DNA of 37,373 nt from Nitrosomonas sp. (GTDB lineage Bacteria > Pseudomonadota > Gammaproteobacteria > Burkholderiales > Nitrosomonadaceae): contig JAUXRH010000163.1 in assembly GCA_030682075.1 (NCBI GenBank), positions 1-37,373 of the forward strand. Reading direction: 5' to 3'. This document shows, piece after piece, positions 7,779 to 15,486 of this stretch (position 1 is the first letter of the stretch; every line of letters starts with the position of its first letter). The translations under genes were made by a program, and so were the position numbers. The notes beneath the pieces are model-generated. The model saw nothing but the letters and a program-made list of their open reading frames with translations, was not told where the DNA came from and ran no database searches.

Positions 7779-8978
7779 ATGATGACTAAAGAAAATAAAC
7801 CTGATGGTGGATTAATTGGCTGGGCTTTCAATCACCTTGACCTGATCTTTTCAATTCTTCGCTGGATTAAACCGACCGTAGTTTTTAAAGGTAAGGCGTT
7901 TGTTACTCGATTTGATGATGTAACAGAAGTGCTGGATCGTGATTGGGTTTTTCAAGTGCCGTATGCTGAAAAAATGAGTAAAGTTACCAATGGAAGTGAT
8001 TTTTTCCTGGGCATGCAAGATACTGAACAATATACGCGTGATGTTTCAAATATGCGTCTTGCTGCCCGGCGTGAAGATATTAGCGAGATAGTCACCCCAT
8101 TTGTTAATAATACCTGTATGGACATTCTAGCAGCCAGTTCTGGAAAAATGGATGTTGTTCAGGAGTTGACGCGAGTGGTCCCCACTCGTTTACTTGGTAG
8201 ATATTTTGGCACACCCGGCTGGAACGAAGCTGAATTTACTGATGCAGCGACCAGTATGTTCGAGTACTTGTTTTATCCGGATAATCCTGAAGTTGAGGAG
8301 AAAGCGTTAGTTGCAGCTGAAAAAACACGTAATTATCTTGATCAAACAATAGCAGATCGAAAGTTGAATCGTATTCAGTGCGATGATGTATTAGAGCGAT
8401 GCCTAAAACTACAAGACGCGGATATGCCAGGAATGAGAGATTTGGACATTCGTAATAATTTTATCGGTTTAATTATAGGTGCGATTCCAACCACCTCAAA
8501 ATCTGCTGCTATTACATTAAATCATCTGTTTAATCACCCGGAACTATTAGTAAAAGCTCAGCAAGCTGCACGCGTTGATGATGATGCCGCAATGGTTCAA
8601 TATGTACAGGAAAGTCTACGCCTGAATCCCTTTGCAGCGGGCATCCAACGAATCTGCGCAGAAGACTACGTGGTTGCCAAAGGGACAATGCGTACAACCA
8701 AAATTCCAAAAGGAACGGTAGTATTAGCTGCGACACAATCTGCCATGATGGATTGGCGGAAAGTTGACAAACCATCAGAGTTTCGTTTGGACCGCCCTGA
8801 TTATATTTATATGCATTTTGGTTACGGTTTGCATACATGTTTCGGCCAATACATTAATCTTTCACAGATTCCTGCGATTGTTAAGTCTGTACTGAAACAG
8901 AAAGGCTTACGTCGAATTTCTGAAATGAACAGTGCAGGACCTTTCCCAGTCAGTCTTGGAATTGAATTTGATATTTAG
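7779..8978 (+). CDS. Divergent cytochrome P450
   Basis: A 399-residue soluble P450. The K-helix ExxR is Glu278-Ser-Leu-Arg281 and the heme loop FGYGLHTCFG (347-356) has the thiolate Cys354. The I-helix, normally A/G-G-x-D/E-T-T, reads GAIPTT (234-239), so the acidic residue that helps deliver protons to bound oxygen is replaced by Pro. That favours chemistry on a peroxide, such as hydroperoxide isomerase, lyase or peroxygenase action, over classical monooxygenation. No ferredoxin or ferredoxin reductase gene is nearby, which fits. The tail (GPFPVSLGIEFDI) resembles P450s that I recall beside peroxidases. It lies 44 bases after the DyP gene. The two paralogous unknowns upstream and the GST downstream complete the setting. 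The substrate is unknown, perhaps a lipid hydroperoxide. Confidence 0.9.
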   Translation: MMTKENKPDGGLIGWAFNHLDLIFSILRWIKPTVVFKGKAFVTRFDDVTEVLDRDWVFQVPYAEKMSKVTNGSDFFLGMQDTEQYTRDVSNMRLAARREDISEIVTPFVNNTCMDILAASSGKMDVVQELTRVVPTRLLGRYFGTPGWNEAEFTDAATSMFEYLFYPDNPEVEEKALVAAEKTRNYLDQTIADRKLNRIQCDDVLERCLKLQDADMPGMRDLDIRNNFIGLIIGAIPTTSKSAAITLNHLFNHPELLVKAQQAARVDDDAAMVQYVQESLRLNPFAAGIQRICAEDYVVAKGTMRTTKIPKGTVVLAATQSAMMDWRKVDKPSEFRLDRPDYIYMHFGYGLHTCFGQYINLSQIPAIVKSVLKQKGLRRISEMNSAGPFPVSLGIEFDI

Positions 8979-9061
8979 ATTGCGAGATCATTGTAAAAAT
9001 AATGCATGTTAAGTATGAATAAGGGAAGTTATTTTTCAAAACCAGTTTCCAGGATTAATAG

Positions 9062-9859
9062 ATGGATAATCAACAAAAAGTAGCAAAATTAATTTCTTTT
9101 CCTCCCAGTGCTGATTGTGAACTAGGTCGCTGGGTTTTATTTTACCATGGCATAAATTTTGTCGAGAAAAGGCATGCGACCCCATTTTTTTTGCTATTCA
9201 TCTGGCTAAATGGAGGAAAAGAATTTCCTTTGTTTATTTGGCAGAAACTCATACTTGATGGTGTGCGGCCAATTATTGATCATTTTGATAACTTAGCTGA
9301 TCCGGATAGAAAACTTATTCCGAGTGCTTATGCTAATGATATCGAGACAAGCTGGCAAAGCTTTAACGCCGAATTAGGTAACGCAGTAGTTACCTGGGCT
9401 TATGCAAATCTCCTGCCGCACAGAGATATCATGGTTCGACCCTTGAGTCTAGGCAGTCCATGGCTTGAACGATTTTTTGTCGAACATTGCTATAACATAC
9501 CTAAGAATCTTTTATGGAAATCACTGAAGCTGGATAAAGCGGCGGCTGATGAGGCATTAGTTATTATTCAGAAGAAATTCCTGGATGTTGATAAAATGTT
9601 AGCCGATGGTCGAAAGTATTTGTTTGGTGATCGTATGACACTGGCAGATATGGCTTTTGCAACCTGTGGCGCGCCTTTGGTTTTACCTGCAGGCTATGGT
9701 GGTTACCAATATGAACAGGGACCAATTCCATCATTTGAGCAGTTCCCAAAAGAATTACAGGAAATCATTAGTTCTATACGCCAAACGCCTGCTGGTAAGT
9801 TTATTTTGCGATTGTATGCAGAGGAACGGTATCGTGGTATGGCAGAATCTGAGCAGTGA
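9062..9859 (+). CDS. Glutathione S-transferase-like protein
   Basis: A 265-residue protein with the two-domain GST plan. The thioredoxin-like half begins SFPPSADCELGRWVLFYHG (12-30) and has a cis-Pro candidate at Pro56 (KEFPLF). The helical half carries the N-capping box MTLADMAF (192-199) after KYLFGD. GSTs conjugate or reduce electrophiles and peroxides with glutathione. In this cluster it could act on the product of the peroxidase/P450 pair or protect against reactive aldehydes. An AGGA ribosome site precedes the ATG and the gap to the P450 is 83 bases. The thioredoxin-like half is divergent in its middle, so a non-catalytic binding role cannot be excluded. Confidence 0.75.
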   Translation: MDNQQKVAKLISFPPSADCELGRWVLFYHGINFVEKRHATPFFLLFIWLNGGKEFPLFIWQKLILDGVRPIIDHFDNLADPDRKLIPSAYANDIETSWQSFNAELGNAVVTWAYANLLPHRDIMVRPLSLGSPWLERFFVEHCYNIPKNLLWKSLKLDKAAADEALVIIQKKFLDVDKMLADGRKYLFGDRMTLADMAFATCGAPLVLPAGYGGYQYEQGPIPSFEQFPKELQEIISSIRQTPAGKFILRLYAEERYRGMAESEQ

Positions 9860-9997
9860 CAGAAAAGTAATATTATCTATCATTCTTTCATCCAATTAAT
9901 TTCCTCTCATAATCCGTGTCAACATGGCCGGATCTACCTGATAGTAGTTATCTTCTGCTCATTAAAATTTTAATTTTCTATTTATTATAAGGTTTTC

Positions 9998-11458
9998 ATG
10001 CTCAAATTATTTGATGTGGCAATAATTGGTGCTGGTCCTGGAGGTTATGTCGCTGCAATTCGCAGTGCACAGCTTGGACTTAATACGGTTTGTATTGATG
10101 AATGGGAGAATACAAAAGGTAAAGCCAGTCTTGGTGGAACATGTCTTAATGTCGGCTGTATTCCATCTAAAGCGTTACTTGAGTCATCAGAAAATTTTTA
10201 TCGTTCTGTGCACAAATTTCCTGCACATGGAATCAAGGTGGAAGGTGTTTCAATTGATGTTTCTGTAATGATCTCGCGCAAAGATAAAATTGTTACCACT
10301 TTCACGGGTGGAATAGCGGCCTTATTCAAAAAGAACAAAGTAACTTCAATCCATGGAAAGGCAAAGCTACTTAAGCATGGCAAGCAAGAAGAAACATGGA
10401 AAATTGAGATTGATAACAAAAAGGAACTGGAAACTGTCTACGCAAAGCATGTCATTGTCGCAACGGGTTCTACCCCACGTCAACTATTGTCCACCCCCAT
10501 TGATAATGTGCGCATACTTGATAATTCAGGTGCTTTGGATTTAACTGAGAGGCCTGAGCGTCTCGGTGTGATTGGTGCGGGCGTTATTGGTTTAGAGATG
10601 GGCAGTGTTTGGCGAAGATTGGGGTCAGAAGTGACGATTCTGGAAGCAATGCCTGAGTTTCTCATGGCTGCAGATGAGCAAATAGCTAAGGAAGCCCGTA
10701 AAATATTTAGTAAAGAGCCTGGATTGTCAATACAAACTGGAATTGAGATCAAAGAAATTAAAACCAACAAAAATAATGTCATTGTAACGTTTACAGATAA
10801 CAGTGGTAAATCACAAAAATTGGAAGTAGATAAACTGATCGTCGCCGTTGGTCGAGTGCCCAATACGGCAGGGTTAGGACTAACTGATCTCGATCTTAAG
10901 GTTGATGAGCGCGGTTATATTGTGGTCGATGATTTCTGTTGCACGGATTTGCCTAATTTATATGCCGTCGGTGATGTTGTTAGAGGCCCTATGCTCGCAC
11001 ACAAAGCTTCTGAAGAAGGGGTTGCAGTTGCAGAAATGATTGCGGCAATAGAAAAAGGAAATACGAGGAAACCCGAGAAAGTTAATTTTAATACCATCCC
11101 ACGGGTTATTTACACTTCACCAGAGATCGCATGGGTAGGTAAGACCGAACAGGAATTGAAGTCGGCCAATATTTCCTACAAAGTGGGTCAATTCCCTTTT
11201 ATTGCAAATGGACGAGCGCGTGCGCTAGGCGATACCGTGGGGTTTGTTAAAGTATTGGCTGACGCAACAAGCGATCGTATCCTTGGTGTTCATATGATTG
11301 GTCCGTATGTTTCAGAGTTAATTTCTGAAGCCGTTGTAGCCATGGAGTTCTCAGCCAGTAGTGAAGATATCGCTCGCATCATCCACGCACACCCTTCATT
11401 ATCAGAAGTACTGCATGAAGCTGCGTTAGGAGTGGATAAGCGAGCTTTACATATTTAA
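9998..11458 (+). CDS. lpdA: Dihydrolipoamide dehydrogenase (E3)
   Basis: A 486-residue FAD disulfide oxidoreductase. It has the FAD motif IIGAGPGGYVAA (9-20), the redox disulfide Cys49/Cys54 in GGTCLNVGCIPSK, the NAD motif GVIGAGVIGLEMG near 190, and the C-terminal catalytic segment HAHPSLSE with the His-Glu pair. Length is normal for E3. This enzyme reoxidises lipoamide in 2-oxoacid dehydrogenases and the glycine cleavage system. No E1 or E2 gene is in the window; the upstream neighbours are the GST and P450 genes, 138 bases away. It may be cotranscribed with them or have its own promoter. It could be the cell's general E3 or could supply reducing power to the cluster. An AAGG ribosome site lies upstream. 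It is convergent with the next gene, 9 bases away. Confidence 0.9.
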   Translation: MLKLFDVAIIGAGPGGYVAAIRSAQLGLNTVCIDEWENTKGKASLGGTCLNVGCIPSKALLESSENFYRSVHKFPAHGIKVEGVSIDVSVMISRKDKIVTTFTGGIAALFKKNKVTSIHGKAKLLKHGKQEETWKIEIDNKKELETVYAKHVIVATGSTPRQLLSTPIDNVRILDNSGALDLTERPERLGVIGAGVIGLEMGSVWRRLGSEVTILEAMPEFLMAADEQIAKEARKIFSKEPGLSIQTGIEIKEIKTNKNNVIVTFTDNSGKSQKLEVDKLIVAVGRVPNTAGLGLTDLDLKVDERGYIVVDDFCCTDLPNLYAVGDVVRGPMLAHKASEEGVAVAEMIAAIEKGNTRKPEKVNFNTIPRVIYTSPEIAWVGKTEQELKSANISYKVGQFPFIANGRARALGDTVGFVKVLADATSDRILGVHMIGPYVSELISEAVVAMEFSASSEDIARIIHAHPSLSEVLHEAALGVDKRALHI

Positions 11459-11467
11459 TTTAATGGG

Positions 11468-11932
11468 TTACTGGGCAATACAATCTTCACTATTGGGGTC
11501 CACGGAGCAAGACCACTGTAATCTATGCATACCCGCAGTCCGGTTAAATAGATGCTCAGCTTTTAATTGCTGGTATTGCTCAGTGGTGATTGATATTCTG
11601 TCTGGAATAAACCGCTCCTGACTCCAAAATCGAATTCTACAGAATTCGTCTTGTCCTCGGCATAACTTGCTAATTGCCGCACTGTATATCGTTTTGTCAG
11701 TATACCGATCCTGTTCAATGAGAACCATATTGACGAATTTTCCTGTATTTCCCATTTCTATTGAACGCATAAGTTTCCAGCCAATACCGGAGTCTAGAGG
11801 TTCAGAGGGATTTTCTACATGCACTTCTCCATTTTCTTTCTCACTTTTATCTTTTTCTGGTTGTGATGCAGCAAGAACTGACCATGATATAGACAAAGCT
11901 AAAAATAAAAATACGACTATTTTTTTGTTCAT
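11468..11932 (-). CDS. Small secreted protein of unknown function with four Cys
   Basis: A 154-residue protein with a clear signal peptide (KKIVVFLFLALSISWSVLA, cleavage near residue 21) followed by a Lys/Glu-rich linker and a compact domain. Four Cys are present in the mature part, in LCRGQDEFCRI and WSCSVDPNSEDCIAQ, suggesting two disulfides in the periplasm. A GGAG ribosome site sits 5 bases before the ATG. I recognise no family. It converges on lpdA with 9 bases between stops and has no obvious partner upstream. Confidence 0.7.
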   Translation of the reverse strand: MNKKIVVFLFLALSISWSVLAASQPEKDKSEKENGEVHVENPSEPLDSGIGWKLMRSIEMGNTGKFVNMVLIEQDRYTDKTIYSAAISKLCRGQDEFCRIRFWSQERFIPDRISITTEQYQQLKAEHLFNRTAGMHRLQWSCSVDPNSEDCIAQ

Positions 11933-12205
11933 AATTACTCCATGACGAAAACTATTTATACTTGAACTTGTTATCTTTATTTTTGTAAAGCTTTACTGTT
12001 TAAAGAATTTGCAAAACCGGACACTAACAACAATTATTTACTTAATCACGCAAATTTTCTCATACTATCCATGCGAGTGTGACTTTAGAGTATTTGTTAT
12101 GTGATACAAGCTCAATTTTAATCACGACAGACATCAATGAAGTATAGAGTTAGAGTATTTCACTGATTCTATGATGTAAATTAACGAAATCGCTAAGTAA
12201 CAATA

Positions 12206-12297
12206 TGGCGGAGAAGGCGGGATTCGAACCCGCGGTACGGTTTGAGCCGTACACACGCTTTCCAGGCGTGCACCTTAAGCCGCTCGGTCACTTCTCC
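12206..12297 (-). tRNA. tRNA-Ser (anticodon GGA)
   Basis: The minus strand folds as a class II tRNA. The acceptor stem is GGAGAAG (5') with CTTCTCC (3'), followed by discriminator G and an encoded CCA. The anticodon stem CACGC/GCGTG encloses CTGGAAA (anticodon GGA, serine). The long variable arm GTACGGCTCAAACCGTAC is typical of tRNA-Ser, and the T arm has GGTTCGAATCC. Length is 92 bases including CCA. The flanks 11933-12205 and 12298-12478 hold no gene that I can see. Confidence 0.96.
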
Positions 12298-12360
12298 GTT
12301 CAGCTTTTAAGAATCAGCAAGGAGGCAAAGGATAAACCAGAACAGCGTTTTGAGCAACTA

Positions 12361-12389
12361 AGTGTTCCAATTTCTATTTAGCGTTGACA
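12361..12389 (+). repeat. Relic IS-end-like sequence
   Basis: AGTGTTCCAATTTCTATTTAGCGTTGACA resembles the right half of the doubled terminus at 4342-4391 (ATTTCTATTTAGC then TTGACA), and a partial second unit (AGTGTTCCATTTTTATTT) follows at once. No transposase frame adjoins it. It is read as a solo relic end between the tRNA and earP. Confidence 0.35.
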
Positions 12390-12464
12390 CTAAGTGTTCC
12401 ATTTTTATTTCATTAAATAGGGCCATTGAGTAAATTTGATACGTACTATGACTCGCCTTACTAT

Positions 12465-12470
12465 TATAAT
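12465..12470 (+). promoter_or_regulatory. Perfect -10 hexamer just before earP
   Basis: TATAAT ends 8 bases before the earP ATG, so a transcript from it would begin at or almost at the start codon. No good -35 hexamer lies 16-18 bases upstream (CGTACT at 17). Together with the lack of a ribosome site, this suggests a leaderless or near-leaderless message. Confidence 0.4.
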
Positions 12471-12478
12471 CATTTGCT

Positions 12479-13615
12479 ATGAAGCAACATTGGGATATTT
12501 TTTGTACTGTTGTCGATAATTACGGTGATATCGGAATATGTTGGCGACTTGCACGTGAACTAGTATCACGTCATCAATTAACGGTAAGGTTATGGGTTGA
12601 TGATATGGTTACCTTTTCTCATATTGCACCCAATGTTAATTTTAATAAAAGCCAACAGTGGTTAAATGGGGTCGAGATACGTTATTGGTCACACCCTTTT
12701 GAAGAAGGTATTAAGCCTGCTGATGTGGTAATTGAAGCATTTGCTTGCAAGTTGCCCGAAAGTTATATGACTGTAATGGCTGAATTACCTCTGCATCCAG
12801 TATGGATCAATTTAGAGTATCTTAGTGCCGAGAACTGGGTTGCCAATTACCACTGCTTACCTTCACCACATCCATATCTGTCATTGGTCAAATATTTTTT
12901 CTTTCCAGGATTTTCACTTGGAACGGGTGGTTTATTGCGGACCAAACATCATTTGTCAGATAAAAATATATTTGATGACAAGGCGCGATCAAAATTTCTA
13001 CAGCAATTAAATGTGCGGGCTTGCATGCCAAGTGAATTACGAATTTCATTATTTTGCTATGACACTGCACCATTGAATGAATTACTAACTGCATGGAGTA
13101 AATCTACCGCATCAATTCACGTAATGGTCCCTCAAGGATCCATTGCAAAAGTAGTTGGAGCATATTTTCACTGTTCATTGCCTAAAGTTGGTACGATTTT
13201 GCATAAAGGAAAACTAACAGTACAATTCATTCCATTCCTGGAACAATCTGAATATGACCAATTACTTAGATGTTGCGATTTTAATTTTATCCGTGGGGAG
13301 GATTCTTTTGTTAGCGCTCAGTGGAGTGCACGTCCTTTTGTCTGGCATATCTATCCACAAGCGGATAATGCGCACCAAGTTAAACTAGAATCTTTTCTTG
13401 ATCTTTACACCGCTAAAATGATACCGAGTATGGCTGCTGCAGTTCGTGCATTTTGGTTAAGCTGGAATAATAATGATCTCATTAGCGAAACCTGGCCCGA
13501 TTACTTGGCTTTCCATATGGCTTTGAAGCAGTATGGTGATAATTGGGTTAGACAGTTAAATACCCATACGGATCTTGCTTCTAATCTGGTGCAGTTTGCG
13601 GAAAATCAGATATAA
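12479..13615 (+). CDS. earP: EF-P arginine rhamnosyltransferase EarP
   Basis: A 378-residue GT-B fold glycosyltransferase (formerly DUF2331). It transfers rhamnose from dTDP-rhamnose to Arg32 of elongation factor P, which EF-P needs to rescue ribosomes at polyproline. The N-terminal motif DIFCTVVDNYGDIGICWRLA carries Asp13 and Asp17, the positions known to be essential in characterised EarPs. The C-terminal nucleotide-sugar site RGEDSFVSAQW has RGEDS at 272-276, including Glu274. Length matches the family. The efp gene follows after 80 bases and has Arg at position 32, confirming the pairing. The start agrees with family N-termini, although no ribosome site is seen. Confidence 0.95.
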   Translation: MKQHWDIFCTVVDNYGDIGICWRLARELVSRHQLTVRLWVDDMVTFSHIAPNVNFNKSQQWLNGVEIRYWSHPFEEGIKPADVVIEAFACKLPESYMTVMAELPLHPVWINLEYLSAENWVANYHCLPSPHPYLSLVKYFFFPGFSLGTGGLLRTKHHLSDKNIFDDKARSKFLQQLNVRACMPSELRISLFCYDTAPLNELLTAWSKSTASIHVMVPQGSIAKVVGAYFHCSLPKVGTILHKGKLTVQFIPFLEQSEYDQLLRCCDFNFIRGEDSFVSAQWSARPFVWHIYPQADNAHQVKLESFLDLYTAKMIPSMAAAVRAFWLSWNNNDLISETWPDYLAFHMALKQYGDNWVRQLNTHTDLASNLVQFAENQI

Positions 13616-13695
13616 TCTGCACCAATTAAAACCAGGTTGCTTGGTAAACTTTAGGCTATCTGGCCACTATCTAAAAGATCATATTAGGATTAAAA

Positions 13696-14259
13696 ATGAA
13701 AACTGCAATGGAACTACGTATAGGTAATGTTGTTATGATTGGAAATGATCCAATGATTTTGCAACGCACCGAATTCGTTAAATCTGGTCGTAACGCTTCA
13801 GTGGTTAAGATGAAACTTAAAAACCTCTTTTCCGATACAACAGCTGAATCCGTTTACAAAGCTGATGAGAAATTTGATATTGTCGTGCTCGATCGTAAAC
13901 AATGTACTTATAGTTATTATTCTGAACCGCACTATGTATTTATGGATTCTGACTATAATCAGATAGAAGTAGAAGCAGATAATATGTCTGATGTTCTGCA
14001 CTACCTGATCGATGGGATGGAAGATATTTGCCAAGTTACTTTCTATGAAGAGAAAGCAATTTCAGTTGAATTACCAACGACAATTGTTAGAGAGGTGGAA
14101 TATACTGAACCCGCTATTCGTGGTGACACAACCGGAAAAATAATGAAGCCAGCACGTCTAAAGGGTTCAAATTATGAGCTTCCCGTTGCTGCCTTCGTTG
14201 AAATTGGTGACAGGATAGAAATTGATTCGCGTACGAATGAATTTAAGAAACGCGTTTAA
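13696..14259 (+). CDS. efp: Translation elongation factor P (Arg32 type)
   Basis: A 187-residue EF-P of normal length with the KOW-like N-terminal domain and two OB domains. The loop that reaches the peptidyl-transferase centre reads [13 protein letters not shown], with Arg32 at the modification position in place of the Lys of E. coli. This is the form rhamnosylated by EarP, encoded directly upstream. It stimulates peptide-bond formation at consecutive prolines. The conserved C-terminal segment [17 protein letters not shown] is present. An AGGA ribosome site lies upstream. The gene ends 43 bases from the stop of the convergent nfu gene. Confidence 0.97.
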   Translation: MKTAMELRIGNVVMIGNDPMILQRTEFVKSGRNASVVKMKLKNLFSDTTAESVYKADEKFDIVVLDRKQCTYSYYSEPHYVFMDSDYNQIEVEADNMSDVLHYLIDGMEDICQVTFYEEKAISVELPTTIVREVEYTEPAIRGDTTGKIMKPARLKGSNYELPVAAFVEIGDRIEIDSRTNEFKKRV

Positions 14260-14302
14260 TACTAATTGGTTATCCGTTTGAGAAGAACGATCTGGGAAAG
14301 AT

Positions 14303-14863
14303 TTAATTTGCAATAACTTGTATATCTGGTTCAATTGCTTTTAACAACTGCTCTATACCCCTGAGCGTCCCTGTTATGGCACTTGGACAGGTGCCACAAG
14401 CCCCCTGATAATGTATTCTGAGAACATTATCTTCGAGCCCCAATACATAAAGATCACCGCCATCGTTTTGCAGAAATGGTCGCACTTCCTCGTCAAGTAG
14501 AACATTGATCTTTTCAAGACGCTGTTGATCTTCTTGACTTAAGTTAGCCAATGTTTCATTTGCCTCTGCAACAACTTTCTTCGATTGTGCTGAAGCTGCG
14601 GGCGCTGCGCGGATTGGGTCAGCAATTTCTCGTGCTAAATCCTGCCAATTCGCTTCACCATCTTGCGTGACCGTAATCCAGTTATCAATATAAAATACAT
14701 TGGTTACATGATCAATATCAAACAGCGCTGATGCCAGTGGATCATCTATTGCTTCATCAGCTGTATCATATGAGTATGTTATCCCCCAAGTTAGCGGTTC
14801 TTTGAGAATAAACTTCAGTGCATTCTTATTTGGTGTACCTTCAATATCAGCTATTTTAGGCAT
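14303..14863 (-). CDS. Nfu-type Fe-S carrier protein
   Basis: A 186-residue protein with an Nfu N-terminal domain (residues 1-85), an Ala/Ser-rich linker and a NifU C-terminal domain (115-186). The cluster-binding pair is Cys156 and Cys159 in GACGTCPSA. Such proteins hold a [4Fe-4S] cluster at a dimer interface and deliver it to apo-enzymes. A longer frame opens at 14917, but the ATG at 14863 has a GGAGA ribosome site 5 bases upstream and matches family N-termini (MPKIADIEGTPN). It lies 140 bases downstream of sufU on the same strand, so it is either the last gene of the SUF operon or separately transcribed. It is not the E. coli NfuA layout, whose N-terminal domain is A-type. Confidence 0.88.
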   Translation of the reverse strand: MPKIADIEGTPNKNALKFILKEPLTWGITYSYDTADEAIDDPLASALFDIDHVTNVFYIDNWITVTQDGEANWQDLAREIADPIRAAPAASAQSKKVVAEANETLANLSQEDQQRLEKINVLLDEEVRPFLQNDGGDLYVLGLEDNVLRIHYQGACGTCPSAITGTLRGIEQLLKAIEPDIQVIAN

Positions 14864-15003
14864 TAAATCTCCATAACAATAATAGCTCAATAAATTATGC
14901 TTGATTGAATAAGTCAATAAGAAAAATTATTGAGAAGACGCAATTTAATTAATAATTAAACAACCAACCTAAAGAGAATTTATTAATTTATAGATTAAAC
15001 AAA

Positions 15004-15486
15004 CTAAGCTTTTCCAGCTGTAGCATGTACTGGATCATTTCTAGCTTCAGTTGAGGTGGTTGTGACTGAATTGAGCGCGGCATGTAGCGTATGCCATGGG
15101 AGAATGGCACATTTAACGCGAGTCGGTAAATCCCGTATACCAGAAAACACCGTCAGACGACCAAGATGATGGGGGCTTTCAAGATCAAGTTTGCCTATTG
15201 CCATTTCACGAAATTCTTGTATTAATGTTTCGACATCTGTAAGTGGTTTACCCTTAACAGCGGTAGTCATCATTGAAGCAGATGCTTTGCAAATTGCACA
15301 GGACTCACCCTGAAATGCAATATCGTCAATATGATCATTTTCAAGATTAAGCGCGACATCCAGTCGGTCACCACATAATGGATTGTGTCCAACTGCATGG
15401 TGGCTGGCTTCATTAAGCGTACCGTAATTTCTTGGTTTTCTATTGTGATCAAGAATGACTTCCTGATAAAGCGATTTTGTATTCAT
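15004..15486 (-). CDS. sufU: SufU-type Fe-S scaffold / sulfur acceptor
   Basis: A 160-residue SufU protein. Cys38 and Asp40 (NPLCGD), Cys63 and Cys66 (GESCAICKAS) and Cys126 (VKCAILPWHTL) give the Cys-Asp-Cys-Cys set of SufU/IscU. In characterised SufU, these residues bind Zn and accept sulfur from SufS. A 12-residue insertion before the last Cys and the absence of the IscU chaperone motif LPPVK mark it as SufU. The start codon overlaps the sufS stop (TAATG), so translation is coupled. It replaces SufE here. The tail after residue 138 is a Thr/Ser-rich extension with no known role. Confidence 0.9.
   Translation of the reverse strand: MNTKSLYQEVILDHNRKPRNYGTLNEASHHAVGHNPLCGDRLDVALNLENDHIDDIAFQGESCAICKASASMMTTAVKGKPLTDVETLIQEFREMAIGKLDLESPHHLGRLTVFSGIRDLPTRVKCAILPWHTLHAALNSVTTTSTEARNDPVHATAGKA

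Noticed and set aside
4784-12297. Genomic island integrated at the 3' end of tRNA-Ser
   Set aside because: The tRNA 3' end does face the DyP/P450 cluster, but I see no integrase and no direct repeat of the tRNA end near 4.4-4.8 kb.
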